DNA of 64,000 bases, from contig NC_039359.1 in the NCBI RefSeq assembly GCF_003573695.1, positions 78,010,783 to 78,074,782 of the forward strand. The letters are read 5' to 3'. The first letter of the stretch is position 1. Every line of letters starts with the position of its first letter. Below are positions 35,229 to 48,000 of this stretch, piece after piece. The notes beneath the pieces were generated by a model. That model was not told the DNA's origin. It worked only from the letters and a program-made list of their open reading frames with translations, and searched no databases. Position numbers and translations under genes: made by a program. This DNA is from Papaver somniferum (taxonomy: Eukaryota; Streptophyta; Magnoliopsida; Ranunculales; Papaveraceae).

Positions 35229-36896
35229 TTATTCGATGAGCAAGGTGATCACCAGGGGGTCTCCATGTGCTTGGCCATTCGAGGGAACATCCTTTGCTGA
35301 GAAGGTGATCGGCTGCATCATCCAGGGTTCCATAGGTAAGGTTTTTGCCACACTGAAGATCTTTTTTCCTGCTCGATCCCTCTTGTGGATCCTAGAGGTA
35401 ATGTTGGTCCCTAAGTCGAACCCTTGAGTTGCCGAGTGCGATATGGTATTGCAGATAAACTGAATTCCGCGATCGATCCTCACTTGGTGTACTGGTACGT
35501 AGGGTTAGGTAGGTGTCGGCGCTATCTTAAAAAAGTGTCGCAAATACCCATCTCGGATCATATGATGGAAGACATCTTTTACCTCTCTACAATTGTTAGT
35601 CGAGTGGCCTCGGTACTGATGGTAATGGCAGAACTCGGGATAATTTATTGTCTCGTCAAATTGGATGCTCCTGGTCTTGGGGTATCTGATGTCGTTTCTC
35701 TTTTCTACTTCCTTGAATATTTCTTCAAATGGTGCGTTTTGAGGCGTGTAAGTTCTTGGTTCGTGACGAGGCTTCTTTCCCTTCTCGACCCATTTCTTCT
35801 TTCCCAAGACTTGCTGTGGTGCCATCGGACTTTTATCTGATCATTTTGGATCTCCTTGAGGGACAGGCGCCACTGCTGTACTGGATTCTTGTACTCCTCT
35901 ATCCTGTGCCCCCTCTTGTATCTCTTCTAGTGCGATATAATGCTCTTGCATCTTCCTCATCTCCCTGAACGTTTGTGGTTTCTCGGTATACATTGCTATC
36001 CAAATAGGGTCGGATTTTCCTAATGAGTTTTCAAAACCGAAGATCTATTGATCGACAGGGACCTTTCTGATATCTGTACATAGCTTCCTCCATCTATCCA
36101 TTAAAGATCTTAAGGGTTCCCTGAACCTTCGTGCCAGTGTGAACAACTTATTTACCCTTGGGCGAGCAATGCTGTTATGCATATAGGTTTCCAGAAATGT
36201 TTCCACTAGGATGCCATAGTTTCCAATAGACTCATCGGGCAAAGTATAGAACTAGTTCTTTGCCTCGCCTTCCAGACTTGCCGGAAAAAACTTGTACATA
36301 ACCATGTCATAACTCTTCTATTGCAATAAAGACATGCTATACATCTTGATATGCTCCCCTGCATCGCCAGTGCCATCGAACCTGGAAGGAAAGGTTGGGA
36401 GTATCCATTTAGGGGGGAATGGAGCTCGCTCAAGCTCCTTGGTGAATGGAGTTTTCTGCGCTTCGCTAATCACTTCTGCTAGCTTGTCGTCCTCGCCACC
36501 TCCAGCCAATTTATTGACCATCTCTTCAAGCTGTATAAGTTTGGCCTCAGTCGCCGCCTCGGGTCTCCCGTTATGCACTTCCTCATCAGTTGAAGAGTTC
36601 TCGGGAGGACCGTACCCACTTCTCGTACGGTTAGGGTCGGGTATGCGTCCTTGGACAATGGGTAGAGTTTGGGTTTTCCTTTATCGGGTATGGCTGCTGG
36701 AATCTCCTCGACTCGATGACCCTCGTGACCCAGACCTCTGATTTTGAAGTTGATAGTTTTCATGCTCTAGTGTCAGATTTCTTCTCTGCAATTCCCTCAT
36801 TATGTCTTCCTGCCTTCTCTGGTTGGCCAGGATTCCTAGCAATGTCGGGTCAGTACTCTCGTGACTGGAATGACCATTTGCATGGTTCCCTACCAT
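35229..36896 (-). pseudogene. Gypsy gag
   Basis: It starts at an ATG (MVGNHANGHSSHES) with a coiled-coil-like RRQEDIMRELQRRNLTLEHEN stretch cut short here. It continues through APFPPKWILPTFPSRFDGTGD, the canonical gag entry motif of this lineage, then YMHNSIARPRVNKLFTL and REPLRSLMDRW, then a CHYHQYRGHSTNNCRE zinc-knuckle-like motif near 35640. Several stops and frame changes (for example near 36250 and 36480) break it. Gag forms the virus-like particle that packages element RNA. Confidence 0.8.
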
Positions 36897-38495
36897 ATTG
36901 GGTGGTGGAACCGGTGGTGCCGCAGGAGGAACTACAGGGGGAGCGGTCTCTATTGGTGGAATATCTCTGGTGGGATCGCCTGTTTCTAGGTGTACCCCTA
37001 TGAGCCTCTCGCCTTCTTGTTCAAAGAAAAATCGGTATTCCGCGCATTGCCATTCTCGTCAACGGTCCTCTCGCATCATTTGCACTTCCTCGTCGTCCTC
37101 TGTGTCTGATGCAGTCATTCCATTTCTCATGTCCTCTAGTCTCATTTTGCTCGGGTTGATCCTTAATATTTTCGTGGAAGGATCATCGTCTCGGTCTAGG
37201 TCGACTTCCTCGTCAACAGTTGGCATGCCTCCACCTGGTACCTGGGATTCTTTCTACTGATGTTGTCGGCTGTTTTTTTCGAGAGCCTGTTACTCATTCC
37301 TGCGCGCTAGTTCCTGCTACCTTTCGATTCCTCAGAATCCTGCACGTCCCGGAAGTACTTTCCATCGGCTCAGGTATAATTTACACTTTTCGGTTCGCTC
37401 TCCCCCACCTACGTCAGCAAAATAAACGACACCTCACTTTGGACTGTTTTCGAAAAGGTTAAGGATGAAGTACAACAGTTCTGAATTTCAGAAAATGAAA
37501 AAGTTCAAACAAGTACGATTCCTTTTTACTTCAACATGATGAACTCAGCAAACCAAGTGATTTTGAATGACAAGACAACCTTTTGAAATGTTATTTTGCT
37601 ACGTTTTTCGGTACTTTTCCCATTTTTTAATCATTATTTTTCCTAACATTCTTTATGCCAGAAATCATTAACCATCGGTACGCTTGGTCGAAAAATTTAT
37701 TTCTTGGCTAGGGTTTGTAATGATGACTTCCGTCAATCGTTTTGCCGGTGTCTCAACAACACAAGTTGCCAAAGCAAGGTTTCTCGACCTTTTGGCCTTC
37801 CAACGGTGCTGTAAGGCTCTTGTTATGGGATCCGGATGAGCCTGTCATCAAAGTACTCACCATACCCTTTCTATCCATAGCTTTGGAAAACCCTAACTCA
37901 ACGATGGTGAGTTGAGTTTTCCACTTCTACTGTTGTGTTTAATTAACCCACGATGAAATATGACCAGTGAGATGAAGTTTCGTTCTAGCTTCTACCAAGC
38001 ATCAAAAAGATGATTTTTTTGGGAGCTTCGAAGTTTTCTAACAACTCGTCCTAGCCATGGAAGGAAACACAGTCGACCATAACTCAAACCTGAGATCTTA
38101 ACTATTTTAAAAAGTTTTGATATAAAGAAAATGTTTTCAAAGCAAAACCAATCACAAGTTTCTTTGACTCAAGGTCGTAAGACAAGAAGATATTTTTTCG
38201 ACAGGCGACCAAAATTTTGTTTCACAAAACAGCTCATGTCATTGACACGATTTTTCGACTCAAAATGAAACCTCTGCAAGCTTTACAAAGACTAGATAAA
38301 AACAAGTGTAGAAGACCCGAGTTTCAAGAAAAAATGGTTTTTATAAGACTCAACCATCAACTCATAAACATAAGAGTCTTTCACTTAGCATCAACTAACA
38401 TCCAAAGATGTTTTAGGAGCTTTTGAATCTCTCTTTAATGGTTTTGATGCAAGGTATCAAATGATGTTACACGGTCCCCTTAGTCGGCGACAGAA
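36897..38495 (-). other. Gypsy 5' leader with primer-binding site candidate
   Basis: About 1.6 kb separates gag from the 5' LTR. Just inside the LTR, minus-strand positions 38492-38473 read TGTCGCCGACTAAGGGGACC. This resembles the TGGCGCCGACT-type primer sites of plant gypsy elements with a G-to-T change. The remainder is AT-rich and has no ORF of note, although a gag upstream extension near 36900-37260 is open and Pro/Gly-rich. Confidence 0.55.
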
Positions 38496-39213
38496 TGTAG
38501 ATGTGGAAAACCCTACCTCTACATCCAAGAAACATAAACACACACACAATGAAGTAAACAAGCAAGGGATGCACAAGAACACAAGATATACGTGGTTCGG
38601 TATGATTACCTACGTCCACGGAGGTGAAAGGATGATCTTATTACTCGATTTCAAGGTTACAAGGGATGTGAATCACTAGCAAGCTCTCTTTTCTCACTAC
38701 AAGGTCTTAGTATTCTCTCTTACCTCACTGATTACTTTCCCTCTAGCTCTCTACATAGCTCTCTATTTATAACTACAAATGATGATGCATCCAAGTTACA
38801 TTGTGTGTCACGGTATATCTTCCTTGATGTCCTTCTCGGGTGGCTGGTGATGTCTCATCCAAGATGTAGGGCCGAACCTAGTGATGTCTTCTCCCGATAT
38901 CCATACATCCGATATGGATTGCTTAGCAAGTGTAGACGATGTCGCCCTTGATGTTCTTAGACGAGTCTTACTTTGACCAGATTCTCCTTATCCTCTCAAC
39001 TACCTCGTCAGTGCATTTATTGCTCTTGTACTCGATGGCTATCTCTTCAGTCACTTCCGATCTTTACACGTATTGTCTTCACGGGTTTCCTTGGTGTCTT
39101 TTTTCTCGCTCCAAGGCCGGGTAGGATGATTTGGTACTTCACGCTTTATCTGTTATCGATGCCCTACTACCTAGGATTGCTCCACCTGGATCTGTGGATT
39201 ATTCACACCTACG
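38496..39213 (-). repeat. Gypsy 5' LTR
   Basis: 718 bp like its partner. In element orientation the first base has mutated, giving CGTAGGTG instead of TGTAGGTG. It is followed on the plus strand at once by GAGGA and the last codons of the Spinster gene. Confidence 0.92.
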
Positions 39214-39270
39214 GAGGAAGACAATGCTAGTACAACCCAAGGGTCAAACTTGGAACCAGTGGCCAGTTGA
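39214..39270 (+). pseudogene. Spinster-like MFS transporter, C-terminal fragment
   Basis: Beginning with the duplicated GAGGA, it reads EEDNASTTQGSNLEPVAS and a TGA stop. Attached to the VDRYNE that precedes the gypsy element this gives VDRYNEEDNAS, matching the usual C-terminal end of plant Spinster proteins (VDRYNED/E then a short polar tail). It is too short to recognise by itself. The junction logic and target duplication make the case. Confidence 0.85.
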
Positions 39271-39343
39271 AAAACTTGACGAGCATTCTGAAATCTAATC
39301 AAGAAAGACTGTCGCCTCTCGACATTGTAAAATTTGTTCCAGG

Positions 39344-39431
<88 letters not shown>
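39344..39431. repeat. (TA)n microsatellite
   Basis: About 88 bp of almost uninterrupted TA dinucleotide with one phase break near 39402. Length is likely to be polymorphic and prone to assembly error. Confidence 0.9.
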
Positions 39432-39432
<1 letters not shown>

Positions 39433-41041
39433 CTTGTTTAATTCTTCTTGCTATAAGACAATATCGGTCGCTCTGAACTAAAACATTTTTTTGTTGTAGA
39501 CATTAATTTTAATATTTTCATTCAGCCTGTTTGCACAAGTGAATCCATATATGAACGTAAGTAATTGTTCCTTGGCATGATGCAGGTGTGAATGTGTTTG
39601 CAGCTGTTGTTGTTGCGTGGTAGGAAAGAAAGACTAAATATTAAGGTTTACATTCACTTTTAGAGGGTGGCTTAGGTGAAAAGTAGTCATCATAATATAC
39701 AGTTTACACGTACCTAACAAATTAAAGAAACCCGACTTTCGTTGATTTGGACATCAAAAGATGCCGATGATGGAAATTGGTCAATAGTCTCATACTCTTC
39801 GTACATTTACTTTCCTCATGAATATCATTACTTCATTAAGGTTAAGGGACGTAAAGCTAATGATAAGACAAATTCGACCATGACAATTGATGCTAGCTAA
39901 TAAGGTTATTAAGAGGATTTTAGAATAACCCGGTAACCTCACTGACTGTTTTTTATTTGCGGATATATACAAGTCCAGCACTAGGCCGCTAGTTGCATTG
40001 TCTATGTCCACCTATAGAACTCTAGCGCTACGGTTCTCCAGCAGTGTGTTCCATTTAGCTTCTCCTTTATAGCGTTATTGTATATCTTGGGGTGGATCTG
40101 TTGCTTGTTTGCAGATTATCGCCATTGCTAATATAGTATAATTTTCTAACTTCTAGCGCCAAGCTCCTAGTTGCATGCATATCGTTCGAGTGCTCAATCC
40201 TAATTATGGCATTATTAACAATGCAAATGATGTCCCGCGCAGCAGTTCATGACAATTAGTGGTTCTAGAAGAGCCACCCCGAGTGAGTACCAAAATAAAA
40301 TAAAGAAAAATGGAAAGATCAAAACCAAAAATCGTTTCAACAAGACAACAACAAGTGTGGTTGAACTGTGGAATATATAATATAGACTTAACTCATTCAA
40401 CGCGTCAACCTCAAATTATTGCATCCTTTCCTGTGAAGCCATTTTTCTGCAAGATTAGTTTATATTATCATTCACAACTAACTGCTAAAAATCAATGAAG
40501 ATATAACTTCTAGGAGTATCTGAGATTGCCAAATCAATCGTTTTTGGTTCTCTGCGAATGAGGTCCATTGCTGAAAACAATCCCTTTCTTTTAAAAATAA
40601 CTTAATCATTTGCAAGAGTTACAGATATTACTGTACCATAGTAGTAAAAATGTTGGATTTTTTTTTTTTTAAAGCCAGACTGGTTGCGGATTGAAAAAAT
40701 AAGTCTGAAGACTGGTTGCAACTTGCAAAGCATATGTGATGGTGAAACTTTTGACGAGTTTCGTCACCGCAACTGACGCGACACAGAATTCGAGGATATA
40801 TTGACATCACATTCTGGTCAGCAGAGAAAGCCAGGTGAGAATCCACTTAAATATATTACGACTTGCACAGTAGTCAAACATCGGCTACAGTCAAATGACG
40901 GTGCCCGACCTGGACACGTGCCAGCTTTATTAACGAAAACGGATTGGTTTAGGTTTTGTCTGAAACATTGACCTTCCTTTATCCTACACCAGTGACTTTC
41001 TATAGCCGGTAGTCTAGGCTGACTCTCTTACCTGTAACCTG
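39432..41041. other. Intergenic region without a recognisable gene
   Basis: Only short frames with no domains are present. The region contains TTGACC/TTGAC-type words (for example near 40968) that could act as W-boxes for the downstream WRKY gene, but such hexamers are frequent by chance. Confidence 0.5.
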
Positions 41042-41044
41042 TTA

Positions 41045-41460
41045 GAGCATCTCCAATAGAGGGTGAAAATATTTTTTTTCAATGACACATAAGATTTTAG
41101 ACCCCCATTTAGTATAAAAGCATCTCCAATAGTTGGGTCCCACAAACTAGGAGGGATCAAATACTAAATATGAAGGTGTTAAAGAAAGTCTTAACTACAT
41201 CTTCGGGATGACCCTTAATTAATTCCATGTCATCAATTTTATTTTAAGAAAATAATTTTTAATATGGAATCAAGCTAAATATTATTTTTTTAATATTTAT
41301 CTAAATCTAAAATACATTGTATAACCTTAATTACTGGAGATGAGTTTTAATATAAAGGGTCTTATTAACATCCAGGAATATAATCTATATAAATGGGGTC
41401 TAACAATGACATCCACATAGAATTTTTTTGACCTACTGTTGGAGATGCTCTTACGGTATT
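41045..41460. mobile_element. MITE, PIF/Harbinger type
   Basis: 416 bp bounded by inverted termini GAGCATCTCCAATAG / CTGTTGGAGATGCTC and by TTA on both sides (41042-41044 and 41461-41463), the 3-bp target typical of PIF/Harbinger elements. An internal copy of the terminal motif occurs near 41120. There is no coding capacity, so it depends on a transposase elsewhere. Confidence 0.85.
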
Positions 41461-41722
41461 CCAGGAATTGAGTAGGCTACTATCCTACATGGAAGCTTTA
41501 CTATTTTCTACGTTGCATAGGAACCCGTCCCAAATCTCAGTTAGTCGACTAATAATTGGTGTTAAGAAATTTCGAACTCAAATCATTTGTGTCATAATGA
41601 CCTAACCATATTATCTTTGCACTGTAGCAATATATCATGAGTTTTGTTATTTTATGCACCCATACATAACATAAGAGTCAGTTATTGGCATAATAAAGTG
41701 TAAAACACAATAAAATATGCAG

Positions 41723-42460
41723 TTAGATGGATAATGTGTAGAGTATGAAATCATAACGGTTTAATGAAATCGCATATGTGAATAATGAGTTTTGTTAATA
41801 ATAAATCATCGTAAATTTAATATGCATTAGATGGATAATCCGCGGAATATGAAATCATATCGGTTTAATAGTTATATATGTGAATAATGATTTTTGTTAA
41901 TAATAAATCGTCAATGTGATCATATGGATTTGGACCAATATAACAATTTCGGTCGAAATCTCACCGGAATTTCTGATATGGCACTCAAGATAGCAAAATG
42001 TTTGATTTCGCCTAGACGAAATTTGGCGGAATTTGCCGGAAATCTTGGCTGAATCTCGGTTGCCTCGGCCGGAATTGTTTGAAACTGACAGGAAATCTTT
42101 GTTGAAATTTTCAAAATTTGTATGGAGCTTGAGTTTTCTAATATTTTGAATGAAGATTTGTTTCTATTTTTAAAAATTGGTGGTATTTCGTTATATCGAT
42201 GTTTGAAAAATGCTTGATATACATACCATATGTACATAATTCGAAAATAAAGTATCGGTAGTTATTACGAGATTTAACCGAGAATCTCCCCGAGATAAAA
42301 TTGTCCCAGTGGAACGAGACATGCTGAAATTCTGAATTTTAATATATATACCGTATGTATATAATTCGAAAACGGAATTCTAAAGTTTAATCGAGAATCT
42401 CCTCAAAATAAAGTTGTTTCAATGGACCGACACATACTGAAATTTGGAATCACGTACCTA
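41723..42460. repeat. Degenerate tandem repeats upstream of the WRKY gene
   Basis: A unit of about 104 bp starting ttagatggataat occurs at 41723 and 41827 and includes gtgaataatga and ttgttaataataaatc blocks. Further on, a unit of about 120 bp with catatgtacataattcgaaaa and gagaatctcc blocks occurs near 42225 and 42350. Between them is a stretch rich in cggaatt/gaaatc words (41940-42110). All are imperfect. Confidence 0.6.
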
Positions 42461-42666
42461 CGTTGATTTGGACTCCAAAACTAGTCGAATACTCAAAAAG
42501 TTTGGTAAAATGGAAAAATAAGGAAAAGAAATAAAAGCCTGCTCATTTGATTTTTGAGTTTGAAATAGCTTTTGATTCTTGAATCACTTCTTAATCTATC
42601 TCTATTAACTTACCCAACTCATGGTGTAGAAAAAGAAATCCAAGAACATTCAAAATACTATTCAAA

Positions 42667-42672
42667 GGTCAA
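42667..42672 (-). promoter_or_regulatory. Candidate W-box (TTGACC)
   Basis: On the minus strand it reads TTGACC, 166 bp before the WRKY ATG. WRKY genes are often auto- or cross-regulated through W-boxes. A single short match is weak evidence. Confidence 0.3.
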
Positions 42673-42837
42673 AGTTCAAAAAGTCCATCTCTTTCTAGTT
42701 TTCTCACTCACAGAAAATCAAAAATTAAGACCTTAAATAAACGAAAGTCCAATCTTTCTCACTTTCTGTCTGTCTCTTCTTCTTATCTATTTCTCTTCTC
42801 TCTCTCACAAACCCTAGCTAAAGATACACACCCACCC

Positions 42838-44462
42838 ATGTCTGATGATAAATCTACAGCTAGAGATCTATACTACCAGGAATATCATCATCAATTATAC
42901 AACAACAGCTATGATCGTTCTACTTTCAATCACCAAAGCGGTAACAATAACATACCACGTTCATCATCGTCGGCATCATCATTTCATAATGATCTAAATG
43001 GGTTACTCAGTAGTAGTAGTAGCAGTGATCCATTAACGCAGCAACAACTAAGTTTCACTGACTATCTTCATGGCACCTCGGTGGATTATAACACAGGAGG
43101 TGATAGAGATTTTAACTTATTGCCTTGTTCATCGCCAGAGATTTTCTCTTCTTTAGATGGTGTGGGTGGTGTTCTAGATAAAAACAAGAATCATATTGGT
43201 GGAAGTAAGATTAGTAATTTAGTAGTGGATCCAGCTGGGTGCACTGGTGATATTGTTAATAATCCGGTAACACCGAATTCTTCATCGGTTTCTTCTTCAT
43301 CTACAGAAGCAGCCGGTGATGATGATTCTTGTAATAAAAGAAAAACAAACGATGAGAATCAATTATCCAAAGGGTCTGAAGATGGAAATGATTTGTCTAA
43401 GAATAAACTGTAAGTTATTAAACCATGCAAATAATTTGTCGATATATATATATACACGATTATGTACTAATTATGTCATGTTGATGTACCTTAATTGATA
43501 GGAACAAACAGAACAAGAAAGTCGATAAAAAGCAAAGAGAACCTCGTTTCGCCTTCATGACTAAGAGCGAAGTCGATCATCTTGAAGACGGATATAGATG
43601 GAGGAAATATGGGCAGAAGGCCGTAAAGAATAGCATTTATCCGAGGTCTGAAGTCTGAACACATGCATACACACTTGAACCACTTTTAAACTTTTTGAAT
43701 CTTGAATTTATGAAATATATCCTCTTTACGCGGTTGACAATAAGAATCTGTAACTTAGGCGCTTGTGTTTCTCTGCTCGTCAAAAACTTACAATCTTTTA
43801 TAGAAATTACTGCAAGTAGTGAAAACGTGAAAATTTGATGCCCTTCTTTAATCAAGTTACTTTAAGAAATATGTATAGTCTTACATCAACGTCATTTTGG
43901 TCGAGAAGGTCTCAAACAAAACAGATAGGCAATAGCTAGCTTGTAGTTTCAGAGTTCATAGGATCTACTAGCTAGTTTCGTAGTTAAATTTGTTCACTAC
44001 TCATATATGGATCTTTTAATAGTTTTCATATATTGCAGAAGCTATTATCGATGTACCACGCAGAAATGCACGGTGAAAAAACGCGTTGAAAGATCATATC
44101 AAGATCCAGCAGTTGTTATAACAACATATGAGGGCCAACATAATCATCAAAGTCCGGCAACACTTCGAGGAAATGCTGCTAGGTTATTAGCACCATCCAT
44201 GTTAACATCGCCATCACCATTTGTTGGTTCCAGCAGCTTTCCTCCTCGTCATCAAGACCTAATGCTTCGCATGCCCTCATCATCATTCACAAACGACAAT
44301 AACCAAGTTCATGATTATAAATCATCAAACTATATGTACCCACAAAATAACCTTACTGCTACCACTACTGTTCTTCATCAGCAACAGCTTCCAGCTGATT
44401 ATGGTCTGTTACAAGACATGGTTCCTTCTTTCAATCATGATGAACAGAAACAACATCCGTAA
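42838..44462 (+). CDS. WRKY transcription factor, group IIc
   Basis: Three exons: 42838-43409, 43502-43645 and 44039-44462, with GT/AG borders (GTAAGT; GTCTGA donors). They encode about 380 residues. The N-terminal half is Ser/Asn/Gln-rich ([16 protein letters not shown]) and typical of the WRKY8/28/48/57/71-like group. The DNA-binding domain begins [19 protein letters not shown], has the invariant WRKYGQK, then AVKNSIYPR, the intron at the Arg codon typical for this class, [19 protein letters not shown], and ends TYEGQHNH. The zinc ligands are C-X4-C-X23-H-X-H. The residue before YPR is Ile where Pro is usual. The His/Gln/Ser-rich C-terminal tail looks activating. It binds W-boxes in the nucleus, often in stress or growth responses. 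It is the only host gene here with no visible lesion. Confidence 0.93.
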
Positions 44463-44751
44463 AGTTTCTGGCGCTAGCTCTTTGTATATCCTCGTTTCTT
44501 TTTATGCAGTATCATTCTTCGGTTCTTGCCCTCGACGGACATATTTTACTGTACTTATACGCTGTATGTATAATAAAATATAGTAGTGTTGATGAGTTTA
44601 ATTTTAATATCTGACTTGATATAATAAGTAGTACTCTACAAATTCATTTATATAAAATTTTCTTGATCTCTCACGTATTGCAAATTGATCTTTATATAGA
44701 CGTTGATAGAGAATGCTTCAAAAAAAAAAAAAAGTTATAGAGAAAGATGTC

Positions 44752-44998
44752 TATTAGGAGATACGTAGTGTTTGGAGTCAAGACTGTGTCTTGAGCCCTA
44801 TGTATTCGGTCTGAATTCTGAGACCAACTTGGATAGTCCATGTAAATGGTCTGTTTACGTAAGTAGCAAACTTGAGACCCAGGTAATCGGTCTCAAGTCG
44901 GTAGGTTTAGGGTTCGTGTCTTGTAACCCAAGTTTGGTCTTGTATAAGTAAAGACGTGATGAATGAATGAAAAGACAGAGAATTACCAAAACTTAACA
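44752..44998 (+). repeat. Copia 1 5' LTR
   Basis: It begins TATTAGGAGATACG and ends ACTTAACA. Its start lies about 290 bp downstream of the WRKY stop codon, close to that gene's polyadenylation region (an aataaaata word near 44570). Confidence 0.9.
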
Positions 44999-45036
44999 TG
45001 GCATCACGATCCGGTTAAGAACCCTAAAAGAAAACG

Positions 45037-48000
45037 ATGGATGGTGAAACAGAGTTATCCAAAGGGAAAAATATAGAGTGTAATATGCAGAAGAAGAATC
45101 CAGTCTACCATCTAGGATCGAGTGATGGTCCAGGTATCATCATCACGCCGATTGTTTTAAAGGGTACTAACTATGATGAATGGGATAGAGCCATAAGACG
45201 ATCATTGATAGCTAAAAGGAAGTTTGGTTTTGTTGATGGAACAATCACAAAACCTGAAGATAGTGACCAGTTGGAAGAGTGGATTGATGTCCAGTCAATG
45301 CTTGTTTCATGGATTAGCAACACGTTAGATTCATCAATTAGATCGAGCTTGGGAGACTATGATGATGCAAACTTGCTGTGGACACAGTTGAAGAGAAGAT
45401 ACTGTGTTGTAAGCGGAACAAGAATCTGTCAGCTGAAAGCTTCGTTAAGTGAGTGCAAACAAAAGAAAGCAGAAGGTGTAGCTGAGTACTTTGGGAGATT
45501 GAACAAGATATGGGATGAGATGGAAACATACATGAAGGTACCTCAGTGCACGTGTGGTAAGTGCACTTGTAATATCGCATCACAAGTAAGTATGTTGAGA
45601 GAAGAAGACTTTCTGCATTATTTTTTGATTGGATTAGACTCTATGTATAGTTCCGTGCGTGAACAACTGTTGGCTAGAGACCCTTTGCCATCAACAGGTG
45701 TAGCATACCATACAATGGTGAATTCGGAGCGTCTACGTATAGGAGAAGTAGCTATGTCTACGGAGGTACATGATAATGTGATGTAATTCAGAGTACAATC
45801 TGATCAACGTCAACTCAACAATACGTATGATCCTAACAAGCATTGCAAGTACTGTACCAGAGATGGACACTCAGAGGATGGGTATTTTCAACGTATTGGA
45901 TACCCAGAATGGTGGGGAGACAGACCCATAGGCGGAAGAGGATCTGGTCGAGGAGGCATAACCAATGGTAGAGGGCGTGGTGGCACTAACTTTACCGGTG
46001 GTAGAGGACAAGGTGCAGGCAACCAGGTTCGAGCACACAACCTTAATATATCAGACACAAGGAAGTCAGGTGGAGCGCCCTCATCAGAAGCGTCAGGTTT
46101 GACCGGAGTCACAGCAACACAGCTTCAACAGGTGCTTGAGTTTTTAAACTCAAGAAAATCCACGCCTCAGCTCCAAGGTAAGAAGAATAAAACTGTTTGG
46201 ATTTTAGACACGGGAGATACAAATCATGTCACATATAAAAGGTATGACATGATAGAGATAAAAGATATTAAGGCATGCACTATTGGACTTCCAGATGGGA
46301 AGTATGCACTTTCTGAGAAGATAGGAACTGTTATCCTTCCTGGGGGTTTGAGACTAGAGAATGTGCTTTATGTGCCTCAGATAACTTGTAACTTAATTTC
46401 GGTTACACAACTTATTGATGAGAAAAGATGTATTATCCAATGTACTAAGATTTTATGTCTTATACAGGACCGGTTGACGAGGAGGATGATTGGAGTGGCT
46501 GAGAGACAAGGTGGACTGTATATTTTCTGTGGTGTGACTCAAGTTGAAGTTATGGCTGTTAGTGGAGATACGTATGAGCTATGGCATCGGCGTATGGGAC
46601 ATCCTTCAGAAAAATTTTTGCAGAAGTTACAAGGAGTGAGTAGATTAATAAAGAAGAATAATGATGCTTGTGATATTTGTCCACGAGCAAAACATCATAG
46701 GAGTAGTTTTGCTAGTAGTCTCAGTAAATCCAGTTGTATTTTTGAGTTGGTTCATATAGATTTATGGGGTCCGTATAAGACTCAGTCATCGTGTGGAGCA
46801 CATTATTTTTTGACAATAGTAGATGATTTTTTAAGAGGTGTGTGGATTTATTTGCTTCGAAACAAAACTGAAGTTGAACATACATTTCTTAACTTCATTG
46901 CTCTTGTGAAGCGTCAGTTTAATAAAGAAATCAAAATTGTTAGAAGTGATAATGGAACTGAGTTCAATATATTGCGTGGATACTTTCGAACTAATGGGAT
47001 AGTGTTTGAGACATCCTGTGTAGGTACACCACAACAGAATGGAAGAGTTGAGAGAAAACATCAACATATAATGAATGTGGCAAGGGCTTTGAGATTTCAA
47101 GCCAATTTTCCAATAAGGTTTTGGGGGGAATGCGCATTGACGGCTGCGTATTTAATCAATCGTACGCCTACACCTATTTTAGATCATAAAACTCCAAATG
47201 AATTTTTGTTTGGAAAACAGCCTCCATATCATCAGTTGAAGGTATTTGGATGCCTGTGCTATGTGCATGATCAAAGTAGTAAAGGGGATAAGTTTGCGAG
47301 TAAAGGAAGAAGGTGTGTCTTCCTTGGTTATCCGTTTGGTAAAAAGGCATGGCAAGTATATGATTTAGACACGAAACAATTTTGGGTGTCAAGAGATGTC
47401 AAGTTTTTTGAACATCAATTTCCGTTTAAGACTGATGGTGTATCGAGTAAGATGGCGACTGAGATGATGCAGTCGAGATTTAACGTTTCATCTGCGACTG
47501 ATATGCAAGGTGTATCGTCTGAGAGGGTTCAGTCCAGTCCTGATGAGTACTGGAGTGAGGATGAAAACGGAGAAGAAGCAGTATTAGCTCCTCAAGGTGG
47601 AGTTTCAACTGAGACAGATAGCGCTTGTGCTTCAGCCGAGACCGAGGATGCTGGTGCTTCTACTGAGACTGCAGGTGCTGGTGTTTCAGTTGAGTCCGAG
47701 GGTATGGGTGAGAGAATACAATACGATGTTCCGAAACAACATGAAGAAAATATTGCTTCTCACAATGATGTTGTAGTTGAGGGTGACATGGGTAAAGGGA
47801 AGAGTCAGAAGATCCCTTCTAACAGACTAAAAGGATTTGTGACGCACATCATTCGAGAAAATAGTCTACCTCATCCTCATTCTACACAATCATCATCCTC
47901 AGGTACGCCTTATCCTTTGACATATTATGTTAGTTGTGATAAATTTTCTGCTGTGCATAAGAAATATCTTGCAGCTATAACAGCTGGGTCTGAACCGCGC

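Larger units (their letters stand above)
26529..39213 (-). mobile_element. Ty3/gypsy retrotransposon, Tat lineage, inserted in the Spinster 3' end
   Basis: Two 718-bp direct LTRs bound the element and GAGGA flanks it on both sides (26524-26528 and 39214-39218). Element polarity is minus: leader, gag, protease, RT, RNase H, second RNase H, integrase. Between integrase and the 3' LTR lies a coding region on the opposite strand. An extra RNase H and an antisense ORF in that position are known features of the Tat/Ogre group. Hand comparison of the LTRs gives about 35 substitutions and no length difference, so the insertion is moderately old. Frames are broken in gag, pol and the antisense ORF, so the copy is not autonomous now. 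Confidence 0.92.

Noticed and set aside
39344..39431. TA tract as a regulatory or RNA feature
   Set aside because: It is a plain dinucleotide microsatellite.
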